Positions 26,504 to 34,627 of a stretch of DNA of 64,000 nucleotides are shown here, in pieces; position 1 is the stretch's first letter; each line of letters opens with the position of its first letter. The notes under the pieces are model-generated. The model did not search any database and was not told where the DNA came from. It was given only the letters and a program-made list of their open reading frames with translations. The translations under genes and the position numbers were made by a program. The stretch is taken from assembly GCF_009720365.1 (NCBI RefSeq), contig NZ_ML769324.1, forward strand, positions 32,195 through 96,194. The letters are read 5' to 3'. The DNA comes from Catellatospora paridis. Lineage in GTDB: Bacteria; Actinomycetota; Actinomycetes; Mycobacteriales; Micromonosporaceae.

Positions 26504-26568
26504 ATAGACGTTGGCCTATCCGGATGACTTCGATCGCGTTTTTGTCATCCAGATAGGCCAACGTCTAT
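26504..26568. terminator. Dispersed palindrome, family C copy 2
   Basis: Arms ATAGACGTTGGCCTATC...GGATGA (26504-26527) and TCATCC...GATAGGCCAACGTCTAT (26545-26568) pair over 24 bp with one mismatch, preceded by a T-run. It separates the convergent mazF-like and deaminase genes and matches copy 1 at 16751-16817 in the arms but not in the loop. Confidence 0.8.
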
Positions 26569-26579
26569 GCAAATCGGGG

Positions 26580-27611
26580 TCAGGCGGTGGCCGTCGTGGT
26601 GTAGGTGTCGATCTCGGCGAGCAGGGTGGTTTTGACCTGGTCGGTGGCGAAGGAGTGGCGTACGCCCTGGCGGGCCAGCTCGGCCACGCCCGCCGTGTCC
26701 AGGTCGAGCAGCCGGGCGGCCACCTCGTACTCGTTGTTCAGGGTCGTGCCGAACATCGGGGGGTCGTCGGAGTTGATGCTGACCGGCACGCCCGCGGCCA
26801 CGATCGCCGCGAGCGGGTGCTCGGCCAGGTCCGCCACGGCCCGGGTGCGCAGGTTCGAGGTGGGGCACACCTCCAGCGGGATCGCGTGCTCGGCCAGGTA
26901 CGCCAGCAGCTGCGGGTCCTGCGCCGCGAAGATGCCGTGGCCGATGCGCTCGGCGCCGAGCTCGCGGATCGCGTCCCAGACGGTCTGCGCGCCGGTGGTC
27001 TCCCCCGCGTGCGGGACGCTGTGCAGCCCGGCCGCGCGGGCCTGGTCGAAGTACGGCTTGAACTGCGGCCGGGGCACGCCGATCTCCGGACCGCCGAGGC
27101 CGAAGCTGATCAGCCCGTCCGGGCGCTGGTCCAGCGCGATGCGCAGGGTCTGCTCGGCCGACGCCAGACCGGCCTCGCCCGGGATGTCGAACACCCACCG
27201 CAGCACCAGGCCCAGTTCCTTCTCCGCCTCGCGCCGCGCGTCCTCGATGGCCTCGCAGAACGCCTCGGCCGGGATGCCCCGGTTGACGCTGGAGTACGGC
27301 GTGACGGTCAGCTCGGCGTAGCGCACCTGCTGCGCGGCCAGATCCTGGGCGACGCCGTAGGTCAGCGTGCGCACGTCCTCGGCGTCGCGGATCAGGTCCA
27401 CGACGCTCAGGTAGACCTCGATGAAGTGCGCGAAGTCGGTGAACGTGAAGTACTCGGCGAGCAGTGCGGGGTCGGCCGGCACCGGGCTACGGCCCTCGTG
27501 CCGGGCGGCCAGCTCGGCCACGATGCGAGGGGACGCCGAACCCACGTGGTGCACGTGCAGCTCGGCCTTGGGCAGTCCCGCCACGAAACTCGCAAGATCG
27601 TCCTTAGCCAT
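26580..27611 (-). CDS. Adenosine deaminase-family amidohydrolase (possibly aminodeoxyfutalosine deaminase)
   Basis: Zinc hydrolase of 343 residues in the ADA family. Metal ligands His19 and His21 are in HVHHVG, where classical ADA reads HxHLDG; HAGE, GHGI and SINSDDPPMF supply the remaining catalytic residues. The H-V after the second His, and the following SASP, differ from typical adenosine deaminases, so the substrate may be another adenine nucleoside such as 6-amino-6-deoxyfutalosine (menaquinone futalosine pathway). No mqn gene is in the window to decide. Convergent with the mazF-like gene. Confidence 0.88.
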   Translation of the reverse strand: MAKDDLASFVAGLPKAELHVHHVGSASPRIVAELAARHEGRSPVPADPALLAEYFTFTDFAHFIEVYLSVVDLIRDAEDVRTLTYGVAQDLAAQQVRYAELTVTPYSSVNRGIPAEAFCEAIEDARREAEKELGLVLRWVFDIPGEAGLASAEQTLRIALDQRPDGLISFGLGGPEIGVPRPQFKPYFDQARAAGLHSVPHAGETTGAQTVWDAIRELGAERIGHGIFAAQDPQLLAYLAEHAIPLEVCPTSNLRTRAVADLAEHPLAAIVAAGVPVSINSDDPPMFGTTLNNEYEVAARLLDLDTAGVAELARQGVRHSFATDQVKTTLLAEIDTYTTTATA

Positions 27612-27638
27612 GCCGGCACTTTACCGTCCGGACCCCGG

Positions 27639-28439
27639 TCACGAGGCTGCGGAGGTCCGGTGGCCGACCGCGAACACGCGCCGGAACGGGAAGTCGACCA
27701 CGCCCCCGTCGGCCGGGTAGGCCTCGCGCAGCGCCGGCTCCAGCTCCGCGCAGTACGCCTCCCACGCGCCGGGCTCGCCGGCCAGCGCGGCGCGGACAGG
27801 CCGCAGGGCGGTGCCGGTGAGCCAGGTGAGCACCGGGTGCGGGCCCTCGCCGACGGGCAGCTGGTGCACGTACGTGGTCTCCCAGGTGTCGGCTGTGCAG
27901 CCGGCCTCGCGCAGCAGCCGGGCGTACTCCTGCGGCCCGGGCACCGACCGCGGCCGCTCGCCGATCTCACCGAGCAGCGGGGACCAGCGTGAGGTGAGAC
28001 ACAGTTCGCGCAGCGCCCGGTGGGCTGGATTGTCGTGATTGCCGGGAACCTGCAGCGCCAGCCACGCGCCCGGGCGCAGCGCCCGCGCCCACCGGCCGAC
28101 CAGGTCCTCCTGGCCGGGCACCCACTGCAGGACCGCGTTGGTGACGATCACGTCGACCTCGGGCCCCGGCAGGTAGTCGAGCACGTCGCCGACGCGGTAG
28201 GCCACCGGCCCCGGGCCGCCCTGGTCGGCCAGCGCCTTGTCGATCATCTCGACCGATGAGTCGATGCCGCTCACCTGCGCCCCGGGCCAGCGCGCGGCCA
28301 GGGTGGCCGTGAGGTTGCCGGGCCCGCAGCCCAGGTCGACGACCTGGTACGGCCGTTCGGCGCCCACCCGGGCCACCAGGTCGTGGAACGGGCGGCCGCG
28401 GTCGTCCGCGAAGCGCAGGTAGGTGTCGGGGTTCCACAT
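27639..28439 (-). CDS. tam: Trans-aconitate 2-methyltransferase-like SAM methyltransferase
   Basis: The 266-residue protein has the Tam plan: MWNPDTYLRFADDRGRPFHDLVARV, SAM motif VVDLGCGPGNLTATLA, and VTNAVLQWVPGQEDLV. Tam enzymes methylate trans-aconitate, relieving inhibition of aconitase; precise activity here is inferred from family similarity. ATG 28439 is the conserved start; a longer frame upstream crosses a probable operator and is not coding. A CAAACC/GGTTTG palindrome lies 19 bp upstream, so it is probably repressor-controlled. Confidence 0.88.
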   Translation of the reverse strand: MWNPDTYLRFADDRGRPFHDLVARVGAERPYQVVDLGCGPGNLTATLAARWPGAQVSGIDSSVEMIDKALADQGGPGPVAYRVGDVLDYLPGPEVDVIVTNAVLQWVPGQEDLVGRWARALRPGAWLALQVPGNHDNPAHRALRELCLTSRWSPLLGEIGERPRSVPGPQEYARLLREAGCTADTWETTYVHQLPVGEGPHPVLTWLTGTALRPVRAALAGEPGAWEAYCAELEPALREAYPADGGVVDFPFRRVFAVGHRTSAAS

Positions 28440-28457
28440 GGCGGGCCTCCAGCTCAA

Positions 28458-28482
28458 CAAACCGTACGTACGTCTTGGTTTG
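28458..28482. promoter_or_regulatory. Probable repressor operator upstream of tam
   Basis: A 25-bp inverted repeat with arms CAAACC and GGTTTG around GTACGTACGT. The size and the AAACC...GTACG...GGTTT composition fit TetR-family operators. It lies 19 bp before the tam start, in a relatively AT-rich spot. No TetR gene is adjacent. Confidence 0.5.
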
Positions 28483-28603
28483 AAGATAGCCTGCCGCCGG
28501 AAGTTTCCGCAACCTGGTCCGGGAACAGCATCGAGCCCCGCATACAGGGCATGATGCGGGGCTCGACACGCTCCGGCGGGCCCACAGGCCACGCGGAACG
28601 ACA

Positions 28604-28629
28604 AACGGGCCGGCGTGAACCGGCCCGTT
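28604..28629 (-). terminator. Terminator downstream of cold-shock gene
   Basis: AACGGGCCGG and CCGGCCCGTT form a perfect 10-bp stem with a six-base loop, about 57 bp after the cold-shock stop codon in the direction of its transcription. Confidence 0.75.
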
Positions 28630-28685
28630 AGGGTCAGACGAGCGCCGCCGGAGCACCAGGCCCCGGTGGCGTCACCTTAGGAAGA

Positions 28686-28889
28686 TCAGAGCGGGCGGAC
28701 CGCGTCGGCCTGCGGGCCCTTGGCGCCCTGGACGATCTCGAACTCGACGCGCTGGTTCTCCTCGAGGCTGCGGAAGCCGCTGGCCTGGATCGCAGAGAAG
28801 TGCACGAAGACGTCAGCGCCACCACCGTCGACGGAGATGAAGCCGAAGCCCTTGTCGGCGTTGAACCACTTGACGGTTCCCTGAGCCAT
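28686..28889 (-). CDS. Cold-shock protein (CspA family)
   Basis: A 67-residue single-stranded nucleic acid chaperone. It shows RNP1 KGFGFISV and RNP2 VFVHFSAI, the start [16 protein letters not shown] and the ending [18 protein letters not shown] typical of actinobacterial CspA. ATG 28889 is the family start; the frame open for 20 further codons is leader. An AAGGAAA lies 9-10 bases upstream. The region to 29144 is probably a long 5' leader, as in other csp genes. Confidence 0.96.
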   Translation of the reverse strand: MAQGTVKWFNADKGFGFISVDGGGADVFVHFSAIQASGFRSLEENQRVEFEIVQGAKGPQADAVRPL

Positions 28890-29229
28890 TTTCACCATTT
28901 CCTTGCACAAACTGAACCGCGCCGCACACCTCGTGCGGGGGCTGGCCACTGAGTAGCGGCAACCGGCGGTCCTCTCATTCTCAGGGAGGGCAACGCGAGC
29001 AGACCACGTACATCAAAAACCAAGCACGAGTGTAGCCCACATCGCGCGGCTGTGGGAGGCCGGGATGATCGTCATTACAGGTTCCGGGGTGGTTTCCGAA
29101 TCGTTACGAACCTTACTGTTGTCAGCGCTGGACAGTTCGAGACCGAAAGCGCTTGCATGGCTTGCGTCACCTTGCGGTAGTCCGGTACCAGGGGACTGCG
29201 CTCCGACAAGCTCACGAGGAGGAAACTCC
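28890..29229. promoter_or_regulatory. Divergent intergenic region: csp leader and sugar-ABC promoter
   Basis: 340 bp without a gene. The left part is presumably the csp 5' leader. The right part holds the LacI-type box at 29145 and GAGGAGGAAA (29216-29225) before the binding-protein ATG. AT-rich stretches near 29010-29040 and 29095-29125 probably hold the promoters; no clear -35/-10 pair could be fixed. Confidence 0.5.
29145..29156. promoter_or_regulatory. LacI-family operator-like box upstream of sugar ABC operon
   Basis: GAAAGCGCTTGC is a 12-bp palindrome centred on AGCGCT, the core of LacI/GalR-type operators. It lies 74 bp before the binding-protein start. A regulator gene is not adjacent. 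Confidence 0.6.
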
Positions 29230-30579
29230 ATGGCATCCAACAGACAGCGGCGTCTGCTCGCCCTTTCCGGTGCGGCAATGCTCGCGCTCACCGTCGCCGC
29301 GTGCGGCGGCGGCGACTCCGGCAACACCTCGGAGGGCAAGCTCGACACCCCCGAGTGCGCTGCATACAAGGACTACACGGGCATCTCCGGCGAATCGGTC
29401 AGCATTTACGCCTCGATCCGCGACACCGAGGCCACCCTCCTCGAGAAGTCGTGGGAGAAGTTCGCCGACTGCACCGGCGTGAAGATCGAGTACGAGGGCA
29501 GCGGCGAGTTCGAGGCGCAGCTGAAGGTTCGTGTCGAAGGTGGCGACGCGCCTGACCTCGCTTTCATCCCGCAGCCGGGTCTGCTGGAGTTCTTCGCCAA
29601 GGGCGGCAAGCTCAAGGCGGCCGGCGAGAAGACCAAGGCCATGGCCACGCAGAACTTCTCCCCCGACTGGCTGAAGTACGGCACCGTCAACGGCACGCTG
29701 TACGGCGCCCCGCTGGGCGCCAACGTGAAGTCGTTCGTGTGGTACTCCCCCTCCCTGTTCAAGGAGAAGGGCTGGACCGTCCCGAAGACGTGGGACGAGA
29801 TGATCAAGCTGAGCGACACCATGGCCGCCGGCGGCATCAAGCCGTGGTGCGCGGGCATCGGCTCCGGTGACGCCACCGGCTGGCCGGCCACCGACTGGAT
29901 CGAGGACGTGCTGCTGCGCGACCAGGGTCCCGAGGTGTACGACCAGTGGGTCGCCCACACCATCCCGTTCAACGACCCGCGGATCGTCTCGGCGACCGAC
30001 CGGGTGGGCTCGATCCTCAAGAACGAGAAGTACGTCAACGGCGGCATCGGCGGCGTGAAGTCCATCGCCACCACCACCTTCCAGGACGGCGGCCTGCCCG
30101 TCGTGCAGAAGAAGTGCGGCATGCACCGCCAGGCCTCGTTCTACGCCAACCAGTGGCCGCAGGGCACCAAGGTGGCCGAGGACGGCGACGCGTTCGCCTT
30201 CTACCTGCCGGCGATCGACCCGGCCAAGGGCAAGCCGGTGCTGGGCGGCGGCGAGTTCGTCGGCGCGTTCACCGACACCCCGGCCGTGCAGGCGGTGCAG
30301 ACCTACCTGGCCAGCGCCGACTGGGCCAACAGCCGCGCCAAGCTGAACAACTGGATCTCCGCCAACAAGGGCCTGGACGTGGCGAACGTGTCCAACCCGA
30401 TCGACAAGGTGGCGGTCGGCATCCTGCAGGAGAGCGGCGCGGTGTTCCGCTTCGACGGTTCCGACCTGATGCCCGCCGCCGTCGGCGCGAACTCCTTCTG
30501 GAAGGGCATGACCAACTGGATCAACGGCACCGACACCAAGGCCACCCTCGACTACATCGAGGGCACCTGGCCCAAGTGA
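29230..30579 (+). CDS. Carbohydrate ABC transporter substrate-binding lipoprotein (alpha-glucoside type)
   Basis: Solute-binding subunit of a CUT1-type sugar importer. The N-terminus MASNRQRRLLALSGAAMLALTVAACGGG is a lipoprotein signal with lipobox VAAC. The 449-residue mature fold carries ESVSIYASIRDTEATLLEKSWEKFADCTGVKIEYEGSGEFE, of the extracellular alpha-glucoside-binding (AglE) type. ATG 29230 follows GAGGAGGAAA. Sugar specificity is inferred mainly from the AglF-like permease partner and should be read as moderate. Confidence 0.9.
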   Translation: MASNRQRRLLALSGAAMLALTVAACGGGDSGNTSEGKLDTPECAAYKDYTGISGESVSIYASIRDTEATLLEKSWEKFADCTGVKIEYEGSGEFEAQLKVRVEGGDAPDLAFIPQPGLLEFFAKGGKLKAAGEKTKAMATQNFSPDWLKYGTVNGTLYGAPLGANVKSFVWYSPSLFKEKGWTVPKTWDEMIKLSDTMAAGGIKPWCAGIGSGDATGWPATDWIEDVLLRDQGPEVYDQWVAHTIPFNDPRIVSATDRVGSILKNEKYVNGGIGGVKSIATTTFQDGGLPVVQKKCGMHRQASFYANQWPQGTKVAEDGDAFAFYLPAIDPAKGKPVLGGGEFVGAFTDTPAVQAVQTYLASADWANSRAKLNNWISANKGLDVANVSNPIDKVAVGILQESGAVFRFDGSDLMPAAVGANSFWKGMTNWINGTDTKATLDYIEGTWPK

Positions 30580-30596
30580 GCCGGTAGTTGATCTTT

Positions 30597-30637
30597 CTAC
30601 GCCGTGTGGGTCCCGGTCCGGGGCCCACACGGCGTAG
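30597..30637 (+). terminator. Strong intercistronic hairpin between binding protein and permease
   Basis: CTACGCCGTGTGGG and CCCACACGGCGTAG, extended by three more G-C pairs and a T-G, make an 18-bp stem with a five-base loop, starting 17 bp after the binding-protein stop. It is probably an attenuator or 3'-stabilising element that keeps binding protein in excess over permeases. Confidence 0.75.
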
Positions 30638-30671
30638 TCTTCCTCCCGACCGGGTCCCCGAGGAGAACGCG

Positions 30672-31691
30672 TTGAACTTCGACTTCACCGCCGAAGCCCC
30701 GAAGTTGATGATGCTGCTGTACGGCGTCATCGCCTTCGCCGCTGTGGTGGGCCTGTTGCTGCTGGTGCTGGACGTGCTGCCCGCGCGCAAGGACCGGTGG
30801 ATCGCGCTGGGGCTGCTCGCGCCGGCCGGCCTGCTGCTGCTCGTGGGCCTGATCGTGCCGGCGATCCGCACCATGGTCCTGGCCTTCATGAACGCCGACT
30901 CCAGCGAGTTCGTGGGCCTGGAGAACTTCCGCTGGATGTTCACCGACAAGAACTCCGGCATGCTCCCCGACTTCAGCACCGACCCGGTGCAGTACGGCGT
31001 GCTGCTGAGCACCCTGCTCTGGGTGCTGCTGGTGCCCACCGTGTCGACCGCGGTCGGCCTGGTCTACGCGGTCATGGTGGACCGCGCCAGATTCGAGTCG
31101 TTCGCCAAGTCGCTGATCTTCATGCCGATGGCCATCTCGTTCGTCGGCGCCGGCATCATCTGGAAGTTCGTCTACGAGTACCGCCAGGAGGGGTCCGAGC
31201 AGATCGGCCTGCTCAACCAGTTCGTGGTCGCGCTGGGCGGGACTCCGCAGCAGTGGCTGCTGGACGGGCCGTGGAACACGCTGTTCCTGATCGTGGTGCT
31301 GGTCTGGATCCAGGCGGGCTTCTCCATGGTGGTGCTCTCCGCGGCGATCAAGGCGATCCCCGCCGACATCGTCGAGGCCGCCCACATCGACGGCGTGACA
31401 CCCTGGCAGATGTTCTGGCGCGTCACCATCCCGAGCATCCGTCCGGCCCTGGTCGTCGTGCTGGTCACCATCTCCATCGGCACCCTGAAGGTGTTCGACA
31501 TCGTGCGCACCATGACCGGCGGCCAGTTCGGCACCAGCGTGGTGGCCAACGAGATGTACACGTACTCGTTCCGGGCCGACGAGAAGGGCAAGGGCGCCGC
31601 ACTGGCGGTGCTGCTGTTCCTCTTCGTCATACCCATCGTGATCTACCAGGTCAGGCTCATGCGCCGCCGCCGGCTGGAGGGCGCCCGATGA
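30672..31691 (+). CDS. Carbohydrate ABC transporter permease (AglF-like)
   Basis: CUT1 family membrane subunit, 339 residues. It has two extra N-terminal hydrophobic segments, as in alpha-glucoside permeases, then the BPD_transp_1 core with the EAA loop EAAHIDGVTPWQMFWRVTIP that docks the ATPase. EQIGLLNQFVVALGGTPQQWL is typical of the AglF group. Start is TTG 30672 after GAGGAGAACG; the earlier in-frame start would run through the intercistronic hairpin. No ATPase gene is in the operon, so a shared MsiK-type ATPase elsewhere is likely. Confidence 0.9.
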   Translation: MNFDFTAEAPKLMMLLYGVIAFAAVVGLLLLVLDVLPARKDRWIALGLLAPAGLLLLVGLIVPAIRTMVLAFMNADSSEFVGLENFRWMFTDKNSGMLPDFSTDPVQYGVLLSTLLWVLLVPTVSTAVGLVYAVMVDRARFESFAKSLIFMPMAISFVGAGIIWKFVYEYRQEGSEQIGLLNQFVVALGGTPQQWLLDGPWNTLFLIVVLVWIQAGFSMVVLSAAIKAIPADIVEAAHIDGVTPWQMFWRVTIPSIRPALVVVLVTISIGTLKVFDIVRTMTGGQFGTSVVANEMYTYSFRADEKGKGAALAVLLFLFVIPIVIYQVRLMRRRRLEGAR

Positions 31692-31735
31692 GCGAGCTTT
31701 GCGAGCGAATCCAGCAGCTCAGGGAAGCTCATCGA

Positions 31736-31759
31736 GACGACGAGCGCAGCGAGGAGGAA
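31736..31759 (+). repeat. Intercistronic repeat carrying a ribosome binding site, copy 2
   Basis: Identical over 24 bases to the reverse complement of 19556-19579. It ends GAGGAGGAA, two bases before the ATG of the second permease, so the repeat provides its ribosome binding site. Similar GAGCGAGC...GCGAGCG text flanks the previous stop codon at 31689. Confidence 0.75.
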
Positions 31760-31761
31760 CG

Positions 31762-32721
31762 ATGAGCACCGGCACCGAGACCGTTCTCGCCGCGCCCGAT
31801 GCGGAGGTCCCGCCCACCGTGGCGGGCCGGGTGCGCAAGAAGCTGACCAGCCGCACCGCCAGCGCCGTGTCGCTGGTGATCGCGCTGCTGTGGACCGTGC
31901 CCACGATCGGAGTGCTGGTCTCGTCGATCCGGCCGGAGGACGAGATCAAGTCCAACGGCTGGTGGAACTTCTTCGCCAACCCGCAGTTCACCCTGGAGAA
32001 CTACGAGCAGGTGCTGTTCGGCTCCCGGTCCGCCTCCGGCGGGCTGGCCGGCTACTTCATCAACTCGCTGGTCATCACGATCCCGTCGGTGCTGTTCCCG
32101 CTGGCCTTCTGCGCGCTCGCCGCGTACGCGCTGGCGTGGACCCGGTTCCGCGGCCGTGACTGGATCTACATCGCCATCTTCGCCCTGCAGATCGTCCCGC
32201 TGCAGATGGCCCTGATCCCGCTGCTGTCGTTCTTCAACTACGGCGTCTCGCTGGGCGGGGTGCAGCTGCTGCCCGCCTGGGATCTCGACGGCCCGGCCAA
32301 GTTCATCACGGTCTGGTTCGCGCACACCTGCTTCGCCCTGCCGCTGGGCATCTTCCTGCTGCACAACTTCATGGCACAGCTGCCCGGCGACCTGGTCGAG
32401 GCGGCGCGGGTGGACGGCGCCAGCCACGCCAAGATCTTCCGCTCGGTGGTGCTGCCGCTGATCGTGCCGGCGCTGGCGTCCTTCGCCATCTTCCAGTTCC
32501 TCTGGGTCTGGAACGACCTGCTGGTGGCCCTGATCTTCGCGGGCGGCCCCAAGAACGCCCCGCTGACGGTGCGCCTCGCCGAGCTGGCCGGAAACCGCGG
32601 CAACGAGTGGCAGCGCCTCACCGCCGCCGCCTTCGTCTCGATCATCGTCCCGCTGGCGGTGTTCCTGTCCCTGCAGCGCTACTTCGTCCGCGGCCTCCTG
32701 GCCGGCAGCGTCAAGGGCTGA
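31762..32721 (+). CDS. Carbohydrate ABC transporter permease (AglG-like)
   Basis: Second CUT1 membrane subunit, 319 residues, with six predicted membrane helices and the EAA loop EAARVDGASHAKIFRSVVLP. A hydrophilic N-terminus of about 35 residues precedes the first helix. ATG 31762 is set by the repeat-borne GAGGAGGAA. It is the last gene of the sugar operon and ends just before palindrome B copy 2. Confidence 0.9.
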   Translation: MSTGTETVLAAPDAEVPPTVAGRVRKKLTSRTASAVSLVIALLWTVPTIGVLVSSIRPEDEIKSNGWWNFFANPQFTLENYEQVLFGSRSASGGLAGYFINSLVITIPSVLFPLAFCALAAYALAWTRFRGRDWIYIAIFALQIVPLQMALIPLLSFFNYGVSLGGVQLLPAWDLDGPAKFITVWFAHTCFALPLGIFLLHNFMAQLPGDLVEAARVDGASHAKIFRSVVLPLIVPALASFAIFQFLWVWNDLLVALIFAGGPKNAPLTVRLAELAGNRGNEWQRLTAAAFVSIIVPLAVFLSLQRYFVRGLLAGSVKG

Positions 32722-32731
32722 CCCGCCCGAA

Positions 32732-32777
32732 GGAAGGGCACCTTCTTAACGCTGTGCGTTGCAGAAGGTGCCCTTCC
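32732..32777. terminator. Dispersed palindrome, family B copy 2
   Basis: GGAAGGGCACCTTCTTAACGC pairs with GCGTTGCAGAAGGTGCCCTTCC (one interruption). It lies 11 bp after the permease stop and faces the convergent SDR gene. Nearly identical to the copy at 5979-6024. Confidence 0.8.
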
Positions 32778-32856
32778 TGACGTCTTCCCATGGCCGTGCA
32801 GGACCGATGCCGTGCGCTGTGGTGGGTGCGCGCGCCCGGCATCCGGGACCGGACGG

Positions 32857-33612
32857 TCAGCGGCCGAGCACGGAACCGCCGTTGACGTTGACGATCTGGC
32901 CGGTGACGTACCCGCCGGACTCCCCCGCCAGCCAGCACACCGCGTCCGCGATGTCCTGCGGCCGTCCCGCCCGCCCGACCAGCGTCTGCGCCACCCGCGA
33001 GGCGTGGCCCTGCGGCGTCATCCGGCCGTCGAAGAACTCCGTCTCGGCGACATAGCCGGGTGCGACGACGTTGGCCGTCGCGCCGTCCGGGCCGAGCTGT
33101 GCCGCCAGGTCCATCACCCAGCCGTGCAGCGCCGCTTTGGCTGCGGAATAGGGGCCGCCACCGCCTCGCTGCGCGGCGATCGAACTCAGCAGCACCACCC
33201 GTCCGCCCGGACGTCGCAACAGCGGCAGCACCGCCTCGGTGAGCAGCACCGCGGTGAGCACGTTGGTCTCGAAGGTGGCCCGCCACTGGTCGGCCACAGC
33301 GGTCAGCCCTGCGCCGTCGCGGCCGACGTATCCGCCCGCGTTGTTCACCAGTACGTCCACCACCCGCCCGGCCAGCGCCACAGCGACGCGCTCGGCCCCC
33401 GCGGGCACGCTCAGGTCGGCGGTGATCGTCGTCACCGCCGCCCCGGTCGCCGCACGGATGCCTGCGGCGGACTGTTCGAGCACGTCCGCCCGGCGTCCGA
33501 TCGCGACGATGTCGTGTCCGCGTGCGGCCAGTGCCAGCGCGGTGGCCGAGCCGATGCCGGTGCCCGCACCACTGATCACCGCCAGCGGCCTGTTCTCCCC
33601 ATGATCGTTCAT
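32857..33612 (-). CDS. Short-chain dehydrogenase/reductase
   Basis: Classical SDR of 251 residues: cofactor motif SGAGTGIG (about residues 14-21), NNAG, catalytic Ser in LLSSIAAQ and YSAAK. The residue after the second beta-strand is Arg (GRRADVL), favouring NADP(H). The ending GYVTGQIVNVNGGSVLG is typical of 3-oxoacyl-ACP-reductase-like SDRs. Substrate unknown. It stands alone, convergent with the sugar operon. Confidence 0.88.
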   Translation of the reverse strand: MNDHGENRPLAVISGAGTGIGSATALALAARGHDIVAIGRRADVLEQSAAGIRAATGAAVTTITADLSVPAGAERVAVALAGRVVDVLVNNAGGYVGRDGAGLTAVADQWRATFETNVLTAVLLTEAVLPLLRRPGGRVVLLSSIAAQRGGGGPYSAAKAALHGWVMDLAAQLGPDGATANVVAPGYVAETEFFDGRMTPQGHASRVAQTLVGRAGRPQDIADAVCWLAGESGGYVTGQIVNVNGGSVLGR

Positions 33613-33714
33613 GCGGCGACCCTACCGTCGACACGCCCTCGCACCCGGCCCACCGACACCCCCCGCCTCGACACACGGACGCGCCCGACGCCCCGACGCG
33701 AGCGAGCCGGACGT

Positions 33715-33772
33715 CAGTTTCGGGGAAACTGCACGGATCGCACCATTGATTCGTGCAGTTTCCCCGAAACTG
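33715..33772. repeat. Nested perfect palindrome, family E
   Basis: The 21-bp arms 33715-33735 and 33752-33772 are perfect complements. Each arm is itself a small palindrome (CAGTTTC-GGG-GAAACTG type), so the DNA could form a branched cruciform. Unlike the other palindromes it lies between divergent genes (SDR and GNAT), so simple termination is unlikely. Confidence 0.75.
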
Positions 33773-33880
33773 CAGATGATCACGCGCGGACGCACGAGCG
33801 CCGACCACAGGTAGGGGTGACCCGCGACGGGGCGAAGGTCGCCAGGAAGGGGCTCGTGCGGCGGCGGGAAGTGGGGCAGG

Positions 33881-34486
33881 ATGCCAGACGTGAATAGTGT
33901 TCGCGTCGCCGCACCCGCCGACCTGCCGGCCCTGGCCACCACCCTGGCCGAGGCGTTCGGCGACGACCCGGTATGGACCTGGATGGTTCCCCCGCACGGC
34001 CGCCCCGCCCGGCTGGAGCGCATCTTCGGCGCCCTACTGCGGTATGCGATCCCGCGCGGCCACGTCTACACCACGGCAGACCGGCAGGCGGTCACGATGT
34101 GGGCCCCGCCGCACGAGTGGAAGCTGCCCACCCCCGCGGTCGTCCGGGCGGCCGTGCCGCTGCTGCGGGCCACCGGCACGCGGCTGCCCCGGCTGCTGGG
34201 CCGGATGGGCGAGATAGACCGCCTGCACGAGCGCCAGCCGGCCGACCACTGGTACCTGGAGTTCATCGGCACCACGGTGGCCGCTCGGGGCACCGGACTG
34301 GGCTCGCTGCTGCTGACCGACGCGCTGGCCCGCTTCGACGCCGCCGGGCTGCCGGTCTACCTGGAGTCGTCCAACGAGCGCAACCTGAGCTTCTACCGCC
34401 GCCACGGCTTCTCGGTCACCGGACAGCCGCCGATGCGCTCCGGCCCGCCACAGTGGACGCTGTGGCGCGATCCCGCCGCGGCCTGA
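33881..34486 (+). CDS. GNAT-family N-acetyltransferase
   Basis: The 201-residue product starts RVAAPADLPALATTLAEAFGDDPVWTWMVP, common in actinobacterial GNATs, and carries the acetyl-CoA motif TTVAARGTGLGSLLLTDAL and the late ESSNERNLSFYRRHGFSV. Substrate unknown. ATG 33881 is the first start in frame; GTG 33893 is also possible. Confidence 0.85.
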   Translation: MPDVNSVRVAAPADLPALATTLAEAFGDDPVWTWMVPPHGRPARLERIFGALLRYAIPRGHVYTTADRQAVTMWAPPHEWKLPTPAVVRAAVPLLRATGTRLPRLLGRMGEIDRLHERQPADHWYLEFIGTTVAARGTGLGSLLLTDALARFDAAGLPVYLESSNERNLSFYRRHGFSVTGQPPMRSGPPQWTLWRDPAAA

Positions 34487-34627
34487 TGGTCGCCGGGGCC
34501 ACCGTCCCTAGCTTCCGCCGAGCCCGGGCACCCGGCCGAAGCGCCCCGGCCGGGGTCCGTCCAGGGCGGTCCGGGCGTCGGTTCGTGTCAATGTGGAAAC
34601 ATGCCCGACACATCGACGCCTGGCCCG

